Assembly: GCA_021775515.1 (NCBI GenBank)
Contig: JAJFHR010000321.1
Location: forward strand, 1 to 7,046
Length of the DNA stretch: 7,046 bases
Source: Hyphomicrobiales bacterium
GTDB lineage: Bacteria > Pseudomonadota > Alphaproteobacteria > Rhizobiales > JAJFHR01
Direction: 5' to 3'
The position numbers and the translations under genes are program-made. Positions 1 to 5,749 of this stretch are shown piece by piece (the first letter of the stretch is position 1; every line of letters starts with the position of its first letter). The notes under the pieces are model-generated. The model did no database searches. It worked only from the letters and a program-made list of their open reading frames with translations, and had not been told where the DNA came from.

Positions 1-198
1 GAGCCGGGCTCCCTGCTCATCGCCTATTTTGTTGAGAGGAGCAATTATATCAGTTGCAAAACGCCCGGCCTCTTCCAATATAGCCCCAACAAGATCAGCG
101 CTAAGATCAGGAAACAATCCTTGATCGACAAGGTCATTCAGTCCGCTAACATTATAAAGAGCGTGATGAATATCGCCGATCTGGGCGTCATAACTCAT
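1..198 (-). CDS. Acyl-CoA dehydrogenase, N-terminal fragment (runs off left edge)
   Basis: Only the first 66 codons are inside the window; the frame is open to base 1. The protein begins MSYDAQIGDIHHALYNV and continues with a helical stretch containing ILEEAGRFATD and IIAPLNKIGDEQGA. This matches the N-terminal helical extension of the large (about 590-600 residue) acyl-CoA dehydrogenases of the FadE/DmdC type, whose start typically reads M-x-x-Y-x-A-P-x-x-D and whose next conserved piece is L-x-P-L-N-x-x-G-D. Such enzymes are cytoplasmic FAD flavoproteins that oxidise acyl-CoA to enoyl-CoA and pass electrons to ETF. The catalytic and FAD-binding parts lie outside, so chain length and exact substrate (including 3-methylmercaptopropionyl-CoA) cannot be told. 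The start is well supported: a strong GAGGAGA ribosome site (206-212) sits 7 nt before the ATG. It is divergent from the Sua5 gene across a 111-bp spacer. Confidence 0.8.
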   Translation of the reverse strand, partial: MSYDAQIGDIHHALYNVSGLNDLVDQGLFPDLSADLVGAILEEAGRFATDIIAPLNKIGDEQGARL

Positions 199-247
199 AA
201 ACAAATCTCCTCAGGGTCGAATACTTCCGTGGTCCGGGCCAGCGGAG

Positions 248-276
248 TTGGTAATTGGCAGGCAACACGATATAGA
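248..276 (+). promoter_or_regulatory. Possible sigma-70-like promoter for the Sua5 gene
   Basis: TTGGTA (248-253) and TATAGA (271-276) are separated by 17 nt and each matches 4 of 6 consensus bases. This would start transcription near 283, giving a leader of about 27 nt before the GTG at 310. A competing -35-like TTGGCA lies at 255-260. The divergent spacer 199-309 must hold promoters for both genes. I saw no convincing minus-strand promoter and no strong dyad there. Prediction by eye only. Confidence 0.3.
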
Positions 277-295
277 GATTAACGCCAGATAGACA

Positions 296-300
296 TAAGG
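296..300 (+). promoter_or_regulatory. Ribosome binding site deciding the GTG start of the Sua5 gene
   Basis: TAAGG lies 9 nt before GTG 310. The in-frame ATGs at 334 and 343 have no comparable site upstream, and an in-frame TAA at 280-282 limits extension, so GTG 310 is the best start. Confidence 0.55.
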
Positions 301-309
301 TCGAGTGCT

Positions 310-1329
310 GTGAGCGGTATTGCACAAACGAGTATGCAGAACATGAGAATTGAACCGGCGAATGATCGCGCCATCACAAAAGCAGCACGGCTGTTGCAAG
401 ACGGTAAACTCGTGGCTATCCCAACCGAAACCGTCTATGGGCTCGGTGCAGATGCCACCAACGATTTGGCCGTTGCCGCGATATTTGAGGCCAAAGGCAG
501 GCCGCAGTTCAACCCCTTAATTGTTCATGGGGCAAACGTTGATGACATTGAAAAATATGTAAAATTCGATCCACTCTCGGCCAGGTTGGCTGCCCACTTC
601 TGGCCCGGTGCGTTAACGCTGGTATTACCTAAAAGACCTTCGTGCGGCCTTTCGTTGCTGGTTTCGGCCGGGCTGGACACTGTCGCCGTGCGCGTGCCTG
701 CGGCAAGCATTGCCCAGGCCATCTTGAAAAAGTCCGGTGTGCCGGTCGCTGCACCTAGCGCCAATCGCTCGGGAGCCATTAGTCCGACTACCGCTGATCA
801 TGTTGCTGAAAGTCTGGGAAATTCTGTTGATTTGATTGTTGATGCCGGTGCCTGCGATTTAGGGCTTGAATCTACAATCGTGGGAATTTTTGACGCCGGA
901 CCGGTTCTCTTGCGCCCCGGGGCTATATCATCGGGGGAAATCGAGGACGTTTTGCAACAGCGGTTGATCAGAAGCACCGATGCCGAAACTACTCCGCAGG
1001 CGCCTGGCCAACTTCAAAGCCATTATGCACCCAGAGCACAGCTAAGGCTCAATGCCGAATTCGTTAAAGCCGGCGAAGCCCTTTTAAGTTTTGGCGCATC
1101 TGTCCCGCCAACTACGGGGCCGGTGGTCAACCTGAGCGATTGCGCAGATCTCAGGCAAGCTGCAGCCCAATTATTTTCCGCCTTGCATGAACTTGACCGC
1201 TCGGGCGTTGAGGCAATTGCTGTTATGCCAATTCCCCAGGAAGGGTTGGGCGAAGCTATCAACGACCGTCTAAGACGTGCGGCGGCACCGGTTAATCCTT
1301 TTCTCGACGCTGGTGACGTCCTGGGCTAA
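310..1329 (+). CDS. tsaC/sua5: Threonylcarbamoyl-AMP synthase, long Sua5 type (YrdC + Sua5 domains)
   Basis: Cytoplasmic enzyme that makes L-threonylcarbamoyl-AMP from threonine, bicarbonate and ATP; the TsaD complex then moves the group to A37 of ANN-decoding tRNAs (t6A). The 339-residue product has a full YrdC domain (about 12-210) followed by a linker and a C-terminal Sua5 domain (about 235-339), so it is the two-domain Sua5 form and not the short E. coli TsaC. Visible motifs: PTETVYGLGADA (38-49), KGRP-x-x-NPLIVH (62-73), HFWPGALTLVL (96-106), VAVRVP (125-130), APSAN-x-SG-x-x-SPT (148-160), STIVG (188-192), LRPG (201-204), the linker motif SHYAPRA (237-243) and GLGEAINDRLRRAA (312-325). 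GTG start chosen from the TAAGG site; ATG 334 or 343 would remove 8 or 11 residues lying before the first conserved strand. First gene of a probable three-gene plus-strand unit; 45 nt separate it from the next gene. Nothing essential appears missing. Confidence 0.95.
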   Translation: MSGIAQTSMQNMRIEPANDRAITKAARLLQDGKLVAIPTETVYGLGADATNDLAVAAIFEAKGRPQFNPLIVHGANVDDIEKYVKFDPLSARLAAHFWPGALTLVLPKRPSCGLSLLVSAGLDTVAVRVPAASIAQAILKKSGVPVAAPSANRSGAISPTTADHVAESLGNSVDLIVDAGACDLGLESTIVGIFDAGPVLLRPGAISSGEIEDVLQQRLIRSTDAETTPQAPGQLQSHYAPRAQLRLNAEFVKAGEALLSFGASVPPTTGPVVNLSDCADLRQAAAQLFSALHELDRSGVEAIAVMPIPQEGLGEAINDRLRRAAAPVNPFLDAGDVLG

Positions 1330-1374
1330 TCTTAACAGACGGTCCAACTCTTTAGCCAACGATCACGAGACTTC

Positions 1375-2823
1375 ATGAATATAAAATCTGACGATAGGGA
1401 TGGCGAGGAAATCCGTCCCAACAAAATGCTTATCGCGCAATTTGTCGATATCGTAGGCAAATCAAACGCCATTTGTGATCCGCAGGAAATGGCCCCCTAC
1501 CTTGAGGAGTTGCGCGGTCTTTATCGCGGCAAAGCAGCCGTGATTCTGCAACCTGGCTCAACCGCGGACGTGTCGAAGATTTTGAAACTGGCCCATGAGA
1601 CCAATACCACTATCGTCCCTCAAGGCGGAAACACCGGGCTGGTTGGTGCGCAAATACCTTTTTCTTCCGGCAGCGAAATAGTTCTGCAATTGGGCAGAAT
1701 GAACAAGATACGGGCAATTGATGCGCAAAATAATTCCATTACCGTGGATGCCGGCGTTGTGCTTCAAACCATACAACAGGTGGCAGATGACAATGACCGC
1801 CTGTTCCCGCTAAGCCTTGGCGCGGAAGGTTCGTGCCAGATCGGTGGAAACTTGTCTACAAATGCCGGCGGCACGGCAGTTTTGCATTATGGCTCCACTC
1901 GCGACCTCGTGCTTGGTCTGGAAGTTGTTATGGCAGATGGGACAATTTGGGATGGACTGCGCAAGTTGCGAAAAAACAATACGGGCTATGATCTCAAGCA
2001 CTTATTTATTGGCGCGGAAGGCACTTTAGGCATCATTACAGGCGTGGTTTTAAAACTCTTTGCCAAACCAAGATCAAAAGCCACGGCTTTTGTTGGTCTT
2101 AATAGTATTGACGATGCCCTCAAAGTCCTAGAAATGATGCGCTCAGATGCCGGAGGTGTAACAAGTTTTGAAATAATCGCCCGGATTGCTCTTGATTTTG
2201 TGCTCAAACACGCAGACGGCACGCGCGATCCTCTTAGCGGTAATCATCCCTGGTATCTTCTTATCGAACTATCATCGGGCGAAGCAGATGGTGCGTTGCA
2301 GCAACGCCTGGTGAATGTTTTGGGAAAGGCGCACGAACTCACCTTAATTTCAGATGCTGTTGTAGCGGAAAGCGAAAGCCAGCGCCTTGCTTTTTGGCAC
2401 ATCAGAACAATGATTACTGAAGTGCAAAAATATGAAGGCGGCAGCATTAAATGCGATGTTGCCGTGCCTGTTTACCGTGTGCCAGAGTTTTTGCGGCAGG
2501 CTGATATGGCACTTCACCGGATCTTGCCGGATGCGCGTGCGTGCTCATTCGGGCATCTGGGTGATGGTAATGTTCACTATAACATTAGCCAGCCTCTTGA
2601 GATGGATACAACAGAATATCTCGACATGTGGGAAGAAATTTCGGCAGCAATCCATGATGTGGCACTAAAACTTGGCGGCACCATCAGCGCCGAACACGGC
2701 ATCGGGCGCCTGAAGCGCCATCATATGCCTCATATTAAAAGCGATGTGGAGCTTGAAATGATGCGGAGGATAAAAACCTTATTTGACCCGACGAGAATAC
2801 TTAATCCCGGAAAGTTGCTTTGA
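1375..2823 (+). CDS. FAD-linked D-2-hydroxyacid dehydrogenase (D-2-hydroxyglutarate or D-lactate dehydrogenase type)
   Basis: A 482-residue flavoprotein of the FAD_binding_4 plus FAD-oxidase_C (GlcD/D2HGDH) family, expected to oxidise a D-2-hydroxyacid to its 2-oxoacid and pass electrons to ETF or quinone. FAD-binding motifs are PQGGNTGLVGAQIP (82-95), SLGAEGSCQIGGN (147-159), NAGG (163-166), YGSTRDLVLGLEVV (172-185) and FIGAEGTLGIIT (211-222). The C-terminal half keeps R344, T348, K359, the metal-site motif GHLGDGNVHYN (393-403) and SAEHGIG (438-444). These fit the substrate and metal ligands of human D2HGDH with the same spacing within each group, which makes D-2-hydroxyglutarate the favoured substrate; D-lactate or another D-2-hydroxyacid remains possible. 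The start is uncertain: ATG 1375 has only a weak ACGAGA upstream, and ATG 1426 (Met18, at MLIAQFVDIVG) is where homologous sequence seems to begin, though its GAGGAA is 15 nt away. No signal peptide or membrane segment is seen. It overlaps the next gene by one base. Confidence 0.9.
   Translation: MNIKSDDRDGEEIRPNKMLIAQFVDIVGKSNAICDPQEMAPYLEELRGLYRGKAAVILQPGSTADVSKILKLAHETNTTIVPQGGNTGLVGAQIPFSSGSEIVLQLGRMNKIRAIDAQNNSITVDAGVVLQTIQQVADDNDRLFPLSLGAEGSCQIGGNLSTNAGGTAVLHYGSTRDLVLGLEVVMADGTIWDGLRKLRKNNTGYDLKHLFIGAEGTLGIITGVVLKLFAKPRSKATAFVGLNSIDDALKVLEMMRSDAGGVTSFEIIARIALDFVLKHADGTRDPLSGNHPWYLLIELSSGEADGALQQRLVNVLGKAHELTLISDAVVAESESQRLAFWHIRTMITEVQKYEGGSIKCDVAVPVYRVPEFLRQADMALHRILPDARACSFGHLGDGNVHYNISQPLEMDTTEYLDMWEEISAAIHDVALKLGGTISAEHGIGRLKRHHMPHIKSDVELEMMRRIKTLFDPTRILNPGKLL
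2809..2814 (+). promoter_or_regulatory. Ribosome binding site for the GNAT gene, inside the preceding CDS
   Basis: GGAAAG lies 8 nt before ATG 2823, within the last codons of the dehydrogenase. It supports ATG 2823 over the in-frame TTG one codon upstream. With the TGATG stop/start overlap it suggests translational coupling. Confidence 0.55.
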
Positions 2824-3251
2824 TGCCGAGCCTTGAAATTCGTGCGGTGCACGATGATGAACTCGATCAGGTTGTTGATTTATGGACTGAGTGCGGATTA
2901 ACACGCCCACACAATAATCCCCACCGCGATATTGAGTTTGCCCGATCCCAATCGAACGCCGAAATTTTCGTTGGCCTAAATAAGGGTAAAATTGTTGCCA
3001 GTGTGATGGTCGGTCACGACGGACACCGGGGCGTGGTTTATTATGTGTCGGCAGATCCTGAGATACGCAAACAGGGGCTGGGACAACAGATCATGACGGC
3101 TGCGGAAGATTGGTTGATAGATAAAGGGATTTGGAAGTTAAACCTGATGATTAGACCGGACAATGTGGCGGTAAAGACATTTTATGAAACATTGGGCTAT
3201 GAGATTGAAGAAAGAACCGTCATGGCCAAGTGGCTTTCAAAACAGGGATAG
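2823..3251 (+). CDS. GNAT-family N-acetyltransferase, YpeA-like
   Basis: A 142-residue single-domain GNAT protein, expected to transfer acetyl from acetyl-CoA to an amine; its substrate is unknown. The acetyl-CoA pyrophosphate loop R-x-x-G-x-G is present at 82-87 (RKQGLG). GHDGHRGVVYY (64-74) with VSADPEIR (75-82) forms the preceding strands, and N114 with FYETLGYE (120-127) forms the usual C-terminal motif. The N-terminal pattern IR...DLWTECGLTRPHNNP (6-33) and the GHDGHRG segment closely resemble E. coli YpeA, itself poorly characterised. Length is normal for the family. I start at ATG 2823 and not the TTG one codon earlier. Its start overlaps the dehydrogenase stop as TGATG, so co-expression with that gene is likely, but a functional link is only inferred. 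Its 3' end faces the SRAP gene 15 bp away, with no clear terminator hairpin between. Confidence 0.88.
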   Translation: MPSLEIRAVHDDELDQVVDLWTECGLTRPHNNPHRDIEFARSQSNAEIFVGLNKGKIVASVMVGHDGHRGVVYYVSADPEIRKQGLGQQIMTAAEDWLIDKGIWKLNLMIRPDNVAVKTFYETLGYEIEERTVMAKWLSKQG

Positions 3252-3266
3252 TTGATCGCCGGGGGG

Positions 3267-3965
3267 TTATTCAACCGGGTCTGTTTCAAGTGGGACATCT
3301 GAAATCGGCTCAAGTAACCCGGGATCATCATTTACCACTTTGTTCACGCTAATGCTCACCCGATGAAAAACAAGAAAGTCATCGGGAGCTGGTTTTAACC
3401 GCATGCAAGCCTCTTCAGCGGAAAACTCCTCAGTGTTGAGCCATACCTCATAATTCCCCTCGTCCAGGATAACCGGCATTCGGTGATGAATGGATTTGAG
3501 CGCGTCATTTGCCTGGGTGGTGATGATGGCTGCGGTTTCAATCTCACTGCCGTCTACGCCTTGCCAATGTTCCCAGATACCGGCCATGGCAAACAATCCT
3601 GCGTCTTTTTTTTGAAAATAATAGGGGTTAGGAGCGGCTGCATCGGTGCGTTGCCATTCATAAAATCCGTTAGCTGGAAACAAACATCTTCGCCGAACGG
3701 CAGCGCGTTTAAACGATGGTTTTTCCAGAAGTGTTTCGGCTCTGGCATTAATCAGCGGTCGTGAGGGATTAAACTCTTTTGCCCACGAGGGCACGAGCCC
3801 CCACCGAACCAGGACAAATTCTCTTTCACCTGCATGCAATCGGACAATTGGAACGGGTTGAGACGGGGCGATATTGTGCCTGGGCGGGAAATTTGGTTTC
3901 GCCTTATAGTCAAAATGAGCCCTCACCGCCTCTGGTGGCGAGGTTATGACAAAACGCCCGCACAT
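3267..3965 (-). CDS. yedK: SRAP-domain abasic-site processing protein (YedK/HMCES family)
   Basis: A 232-residue SRAP protein, which covalently captures abasic sites in single-stranded DNA through a thiazolidine link to its N-terminal cysteine, shielding them at replication forks. All hallmark residues are present: Cys2 after the initiator Met (MCGRFVIT), PRHNIAPSQ (28-36), WGLVPSWAK (55-63), Asn73 in NARAET, Glu103 in FPANGFYEW (96-104), and His160 in IHHRMPVIL (159-167). These correspond to C2, N75, E105 and H160 of E. coli YedK as I recall them. The start is fixed, because Cys2 must become the N-terminus; the ribosome site GAGGGAG (3973-3979, minus strand) lies 7 nt upstream. Monocistronic: it converges with the GNAT gene on one side and is divergent from the 200-residue unknown on the other. 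I saw no alphaproteobacterial LexA box (GTTC-N7-GTTC) upstream. An unusual A8 run (3606-3613) encodes Gln118-Lys119-Lys120. Confidence 0.96.
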   Translation of the reverse strand: MCGRFVITSPPEAVRAHFDYKAKPNFPPRHNIAPSQPVPIVRLHAGEREFVLVRWGLVPSWAKEFNPSRPLINARAETLLEKPSFKRAAVRRRCLFPANGFYEWQRTDAAAPNPYYFQKKDAGLFAMAGIWEHWQGVDGSEIETAAIITTQANDALKSIHHRMPVILDEGNYEVWLNTEEFSAEEACMRLKPAPDDFLVFHRVSISVNKVVNDDPGLLEPISDVPLETDPVE

Positions 3966-4051
3966 AGATTTTCTCCCTCAAAAGACGATTTTCATCATCT
4001 CTTAACAGTCTTCTGAATTGACGCACTTGCATGCAACAATTTCGCATTTTC

Positions 4052-4072
4052 GTAAACTTTTAGAAACTTTAC
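4052..4072. repeat. Imperfect 21-bp dyad containing a direct repeat of AAACTTT
   Basis: The arms GTAAACTTT (4052-4060) and AAACTTTAC (4064-4072) pair at 8 of 9 positions around a TAG centre, with one C-C mismatch. The same bases also contain AAACTTT twice (4054-4060 and 4064-4070) with a 10-bp period, about one helical turn. This could be a regulator binding site; no regulator is identified. Confidence 0.35.
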
Positions 4073-4100
4073 TCCGGCAAAATGATCACCATAAATTTAT

Positions 4101-4113
4101 ACAACTAAGTTGT
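4101..4113. promoter_or_regulatory. Operator-like perfect palindrome ACAACT-A-AGTTGT
   Basis: Six-base arms match perfectly about a single central A. Its right end overlaps the candidate -35 box TTGTCA (4110-4115), where a bound repressor would block polymerase. The regulator is unknown. Confidence 0.4.
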
Positions 4114-4139
4114 CATGGCATCACGCCGTCATCTTCTAT
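4110..4139 (+). promoter_or_regulatory. Possible promoter of the unknown 200-residue gene
   Basis: TTGTCA (4110-4115) matches the -35 consensus at 5 of 6 bases. TTCTAT (4134-4139), 18 nt later, is a poor -10 at 3 of 6. An alternative -10, TATACA (4098-4103), lacks a good -35. The predicted leader would be about 37 nt for the first choice. Weak by eye. Confidence 0.25.
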
Positions 4140-4183
4140 GCAGCGGCCCAGTTGATCTACGGTTAATAGGACAGAGCCCATAA

Positions 4184-4786
4184 ATGTTCGCCCAAAGCAA
4201 CACATTATCATCATCTGGTCTCCGTGGCGCAAAAGGGTCGCCGTCTTTTTCGGCTGCAGAAGAGATAGTGGAGTTACGCCGGCAAATTGTCGGCACAAAT
4301 ATCAATTCACAGACGTTTTTGGCAACAGATTACCTAAATCATTTCAATGAGATCGTTATGCTCATTGAGTTAACTCCATCTATGCCCGATTGTATTGAGG
4401 ATATTGGCTCGTGGCATCCAAAATCCTATGAAGAGCATTTCACCGAATCAGGGTTCAGCGACAAGGAACTGGCAATCGCAGCCTACCAACATGCACCCGA
4501 TCTGGTCAAAAAACGTTTTGATGAAACGGTCGCCGAGCTGGACCGTAGCATTATCGATGCCATTGAATCTCTCAAGGAAACCCTTGAAATGGATATTCCT
4601 GAGTATTTGTCGCTACTGTGTGAAAAACTCACAGCTGAGCTTAGACACCTTATTGATACGGCGAGCGCTATTATAAATGGTCATCACGAAACGCTAAAAG
4701 TTGTCGCTCACACCACGACAATCACCACCGAAAATGATTCAATTGAGAAAACTCAGGCAGCCGTTGATGAACTTTTTGGTGATTAG
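4184..4786 (+). CDS. Uncharacterised 200-residue helical protein
   Basis: I do not recognise a named family. The protein has a Ser/Gly-rich, probably flexible start (1-22), then mainly helical sequence: EEIVELRRQI (26-35), a dense hydrophobic and aromatic segment FLATDYLNHFNEIVMLIEL (45-63), TPSMPDCIEDIGSWHPKSY (64-82), SGFSDKELAIAAYQHAPDLV (89-108), and long amphipathic helices around 109-135 and 138-166. It ends in a Thr-rich linker (177-182) and an acidic tail IEKTQAAVDELFGD (187-200). There is no signal peptide or membrane span, so it is probably cytosolic. The start is secure at the upstream side: an in-frame TAA (4181-4183) directly precedes ATG 4184, and the next in-frame Met is residue 59. 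The ribosome site is weak (AGGA, 12 nt upstream). Codon use looks like that of its neighbours. It is divergent from yedK and converges on meaB with 8 bp between stops, so it is probably transcribed alone. Confidence 0.8.
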   Translation: MFAQSNTLSSSGLRGAKGSPSFSAAEEIVELRRQIVGTNINSQTFLATDYLNHFNEIVMLIELTPSMPDCIEDIGSWHPKSYEEHFTESGFSDKELAIAAYQHAPDLVKKRFDETVAELDRSIIDAIESLKETLEMDIPEYLSLLCEKLTAELRHLIDTASAIINGHHETLKVVAHTTTITTENDSIEKTQAAVDELFGD

Positions 4787-4794
4787 GTAGAACT

Positions 4795-5727
4795 TTAACC
4801 ACGCAGTCTTTCAAAAATCGCTATTTTTCTGGTGAATACCGGCAGGTGTGAGAATTCCGCCATTAGCGGTTTGGCGCGCTGCAAGCCTTCTTCACCAAAT
4901 CTTGTTACTATCATATCTTCTATCCATATGTCGGCCTTGGATTGATGCGCCAGCCCTAAAACGCCCGCATGTTCCTGTTCCTGACGATGGTTGATAATGG
5001 ATGCGTTGAGCGCTTCGAGGCCTTCTCCACTTACCGCAGAAGCCAAAATTACCGCCGCACGGGCCGATGTTTCATCTTTGACCCGAAGATCTAGAGCCCC
5101 TTCTACGTCTGCCAATGCAAGTTGTGCGCTAGCTCCCATATCGGCCTTGGTAATGACGATAATTTGCGGCAATTCCATAATACCGGATTTCATGAATTGC
5201 ACGCTGTCGCCGGATCCAGGTTGAACACAAAAGATGACAGTATCGGCTATGTCCGTAATTGTTGTTTCGGACTGGCCTACCCCTACAGTTTCGACAATCA
5301 CCCAATCATACCGGGCACGCATTAACACCATGGCGGCATATGTGGCTTGCGATACGCCACCCAGCCGCCCTTTGCTGGAAAAGGAGCGAATAAATACCTC
5401 CTCATCCGCAGGGTCCGACTTCAATCGGATGCGATCACCTAACAAAGCGCCGCCGGAAACTTTAGATGAAGGATCAACCGCAATTATACCAACCGATAGA
5501 TTATTGGCGCGAAAAACCTCAATCATGGCTGACGTCAGCGTAGATTTGCCGACACCAGGCGGGCCGGTTAATCCCAGCACATGAGCTGTTGGAGCGTCGT
5601 GGGCCTGATCAAGCAAAACTGTCAGTTCCGGATCGTCGGGATTGGCCTCAATTGTAGATAGAATGTGGGCAATAACCCGTTTTCCCGCAGTTGCAAGTTC
5701 ATCAAGATTTGGCGGAATATCAGGCAT
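4795..5727 (-). CDS. meaB: MeaB/ArgK-family GTPase, chaperone of B12-dependent acyl-CoA mutases
   Basis: A 310-residue G3E-type P-loop GTPase. MeaB proteins gate adenosylcobalamin delivery to methylmalonyl-CoA mutase and protect it from inactivation, coupled to GTP hydrolysis. Seen in order: an N-terminal helical region (1-48), Walker A GPPGVGKST (55-63), VDPSS (84-88), ALLGDRIR (94-101), the switch region ETVGVGQSE (146-154), the base-specificity motif TKAD (193-196) where many family members have NKAD, and a C-terminal helical dimerisation segment (about 255-310). It is slightly shorter than the roughly 330 residues of E. coli YgfD/ArgK and Methylobacterium MeaB. The start ATG is backed by TAAGG (5736-5740, minus strand) 8 nt upstream. 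It follows ppdK by 22 nt on the same strand, so the two are probably co-transcribed. No mutase gene is in view; the partner could be methylmalonyl-CoA or ethylmalonyl-CoA mutase elsewhere in the genome. The old arginine-kinase (ArgK) name should not be used for function. Confidence 0.95.
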   Translation of the reverse strand: MPDIPPNLDELATAGKRVIAHILSTIEANPDDPELTVLLDQAHDAPTAHVLGLTGPPGVGKSTLTSAMIEVFRANNLSVGIIAVDPSSKVSGGALLGDRIRLKSDPADEEVFIRSFSSKGRLGGVSQATYAAMVLMRARYDWVIVETVGVGQSETTITDIADTVIFCVQPGSGDSVQFMKSGIMELPQIIVITKADMGASAQLALADVEGALDLRVKDETSARAAVILASAVSGEGLEALNASIINHRQEQEHAGVLGLAHQSKADIWIEDMIVTRFGEEGLQRAKPLMAEFSHLPVFTRKIAIFERLRG

Positions 5728-5749
5728 GGCTCAAACCTTAAGATCAGGC

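Larger units (their letters stand above)
3966..4183. other. Divergent intergenic spacer between yedK and the unknown 200-residue gene
   Basis: This 218-bp AT-rich spacer is the longest non-coding stretch in the window. It holds the yedK ribosome site next to its left end, a perfect 10-bp palindrome TTGCATGCAA (4027-4036), an imperfect 21-bp dyad (4052-4072), a 13-bp perfect palindrome (4101-4113) and a possible plus-strand promoter. I found no small gene with a credible start and ribosome site, and no tRNA-like fold. Confidence 0.6.

Noticed and set aside
211..399. Minus-strand 62-codon open frame covering the divergent spacer and the start of the Sua5 gene
   Set aside because: Cys- and His-rich, unlike a folded protein, and overlaps the Sua5 N-terminus. 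It would also occupy the space needed for both divergent promoters.
3252..3280. Possible bidirectional terminator between the GNAT gene and yedK
   Set aside because: Only a 4-bp stem (GGTT/AACC, loop ATTC) can be drawn, with no T run on either strand.
3966..4183. SOS (LexA) control of yedK
   Set aside because: No GTTC-N7-GTTC or CTG-N10-CAG-like box is convincing in the spacer.
4184..4786. Assignment of the unknown protein to CheZ because of its VDEL tail
   Set aside because: The CheZ catalytic Q-D-L-T-G-Q type motif is absent and no chemotaxis gene is nearby; only the weak tail resemblance remains.
4780..4802. Possible terminator between the unknown gene and meaB
   Set aside because: Only 4-bp pairings (TGGT/ACCA) can be made around the 8-bp gap; no stable hairpin or T tract follows.
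5234..5584. Open frame of 116 codons on the plus strand
   Set aside because: It is wholly antisense to the well-supported meaB gene, has no domain-like sequence and no good ribosome site.
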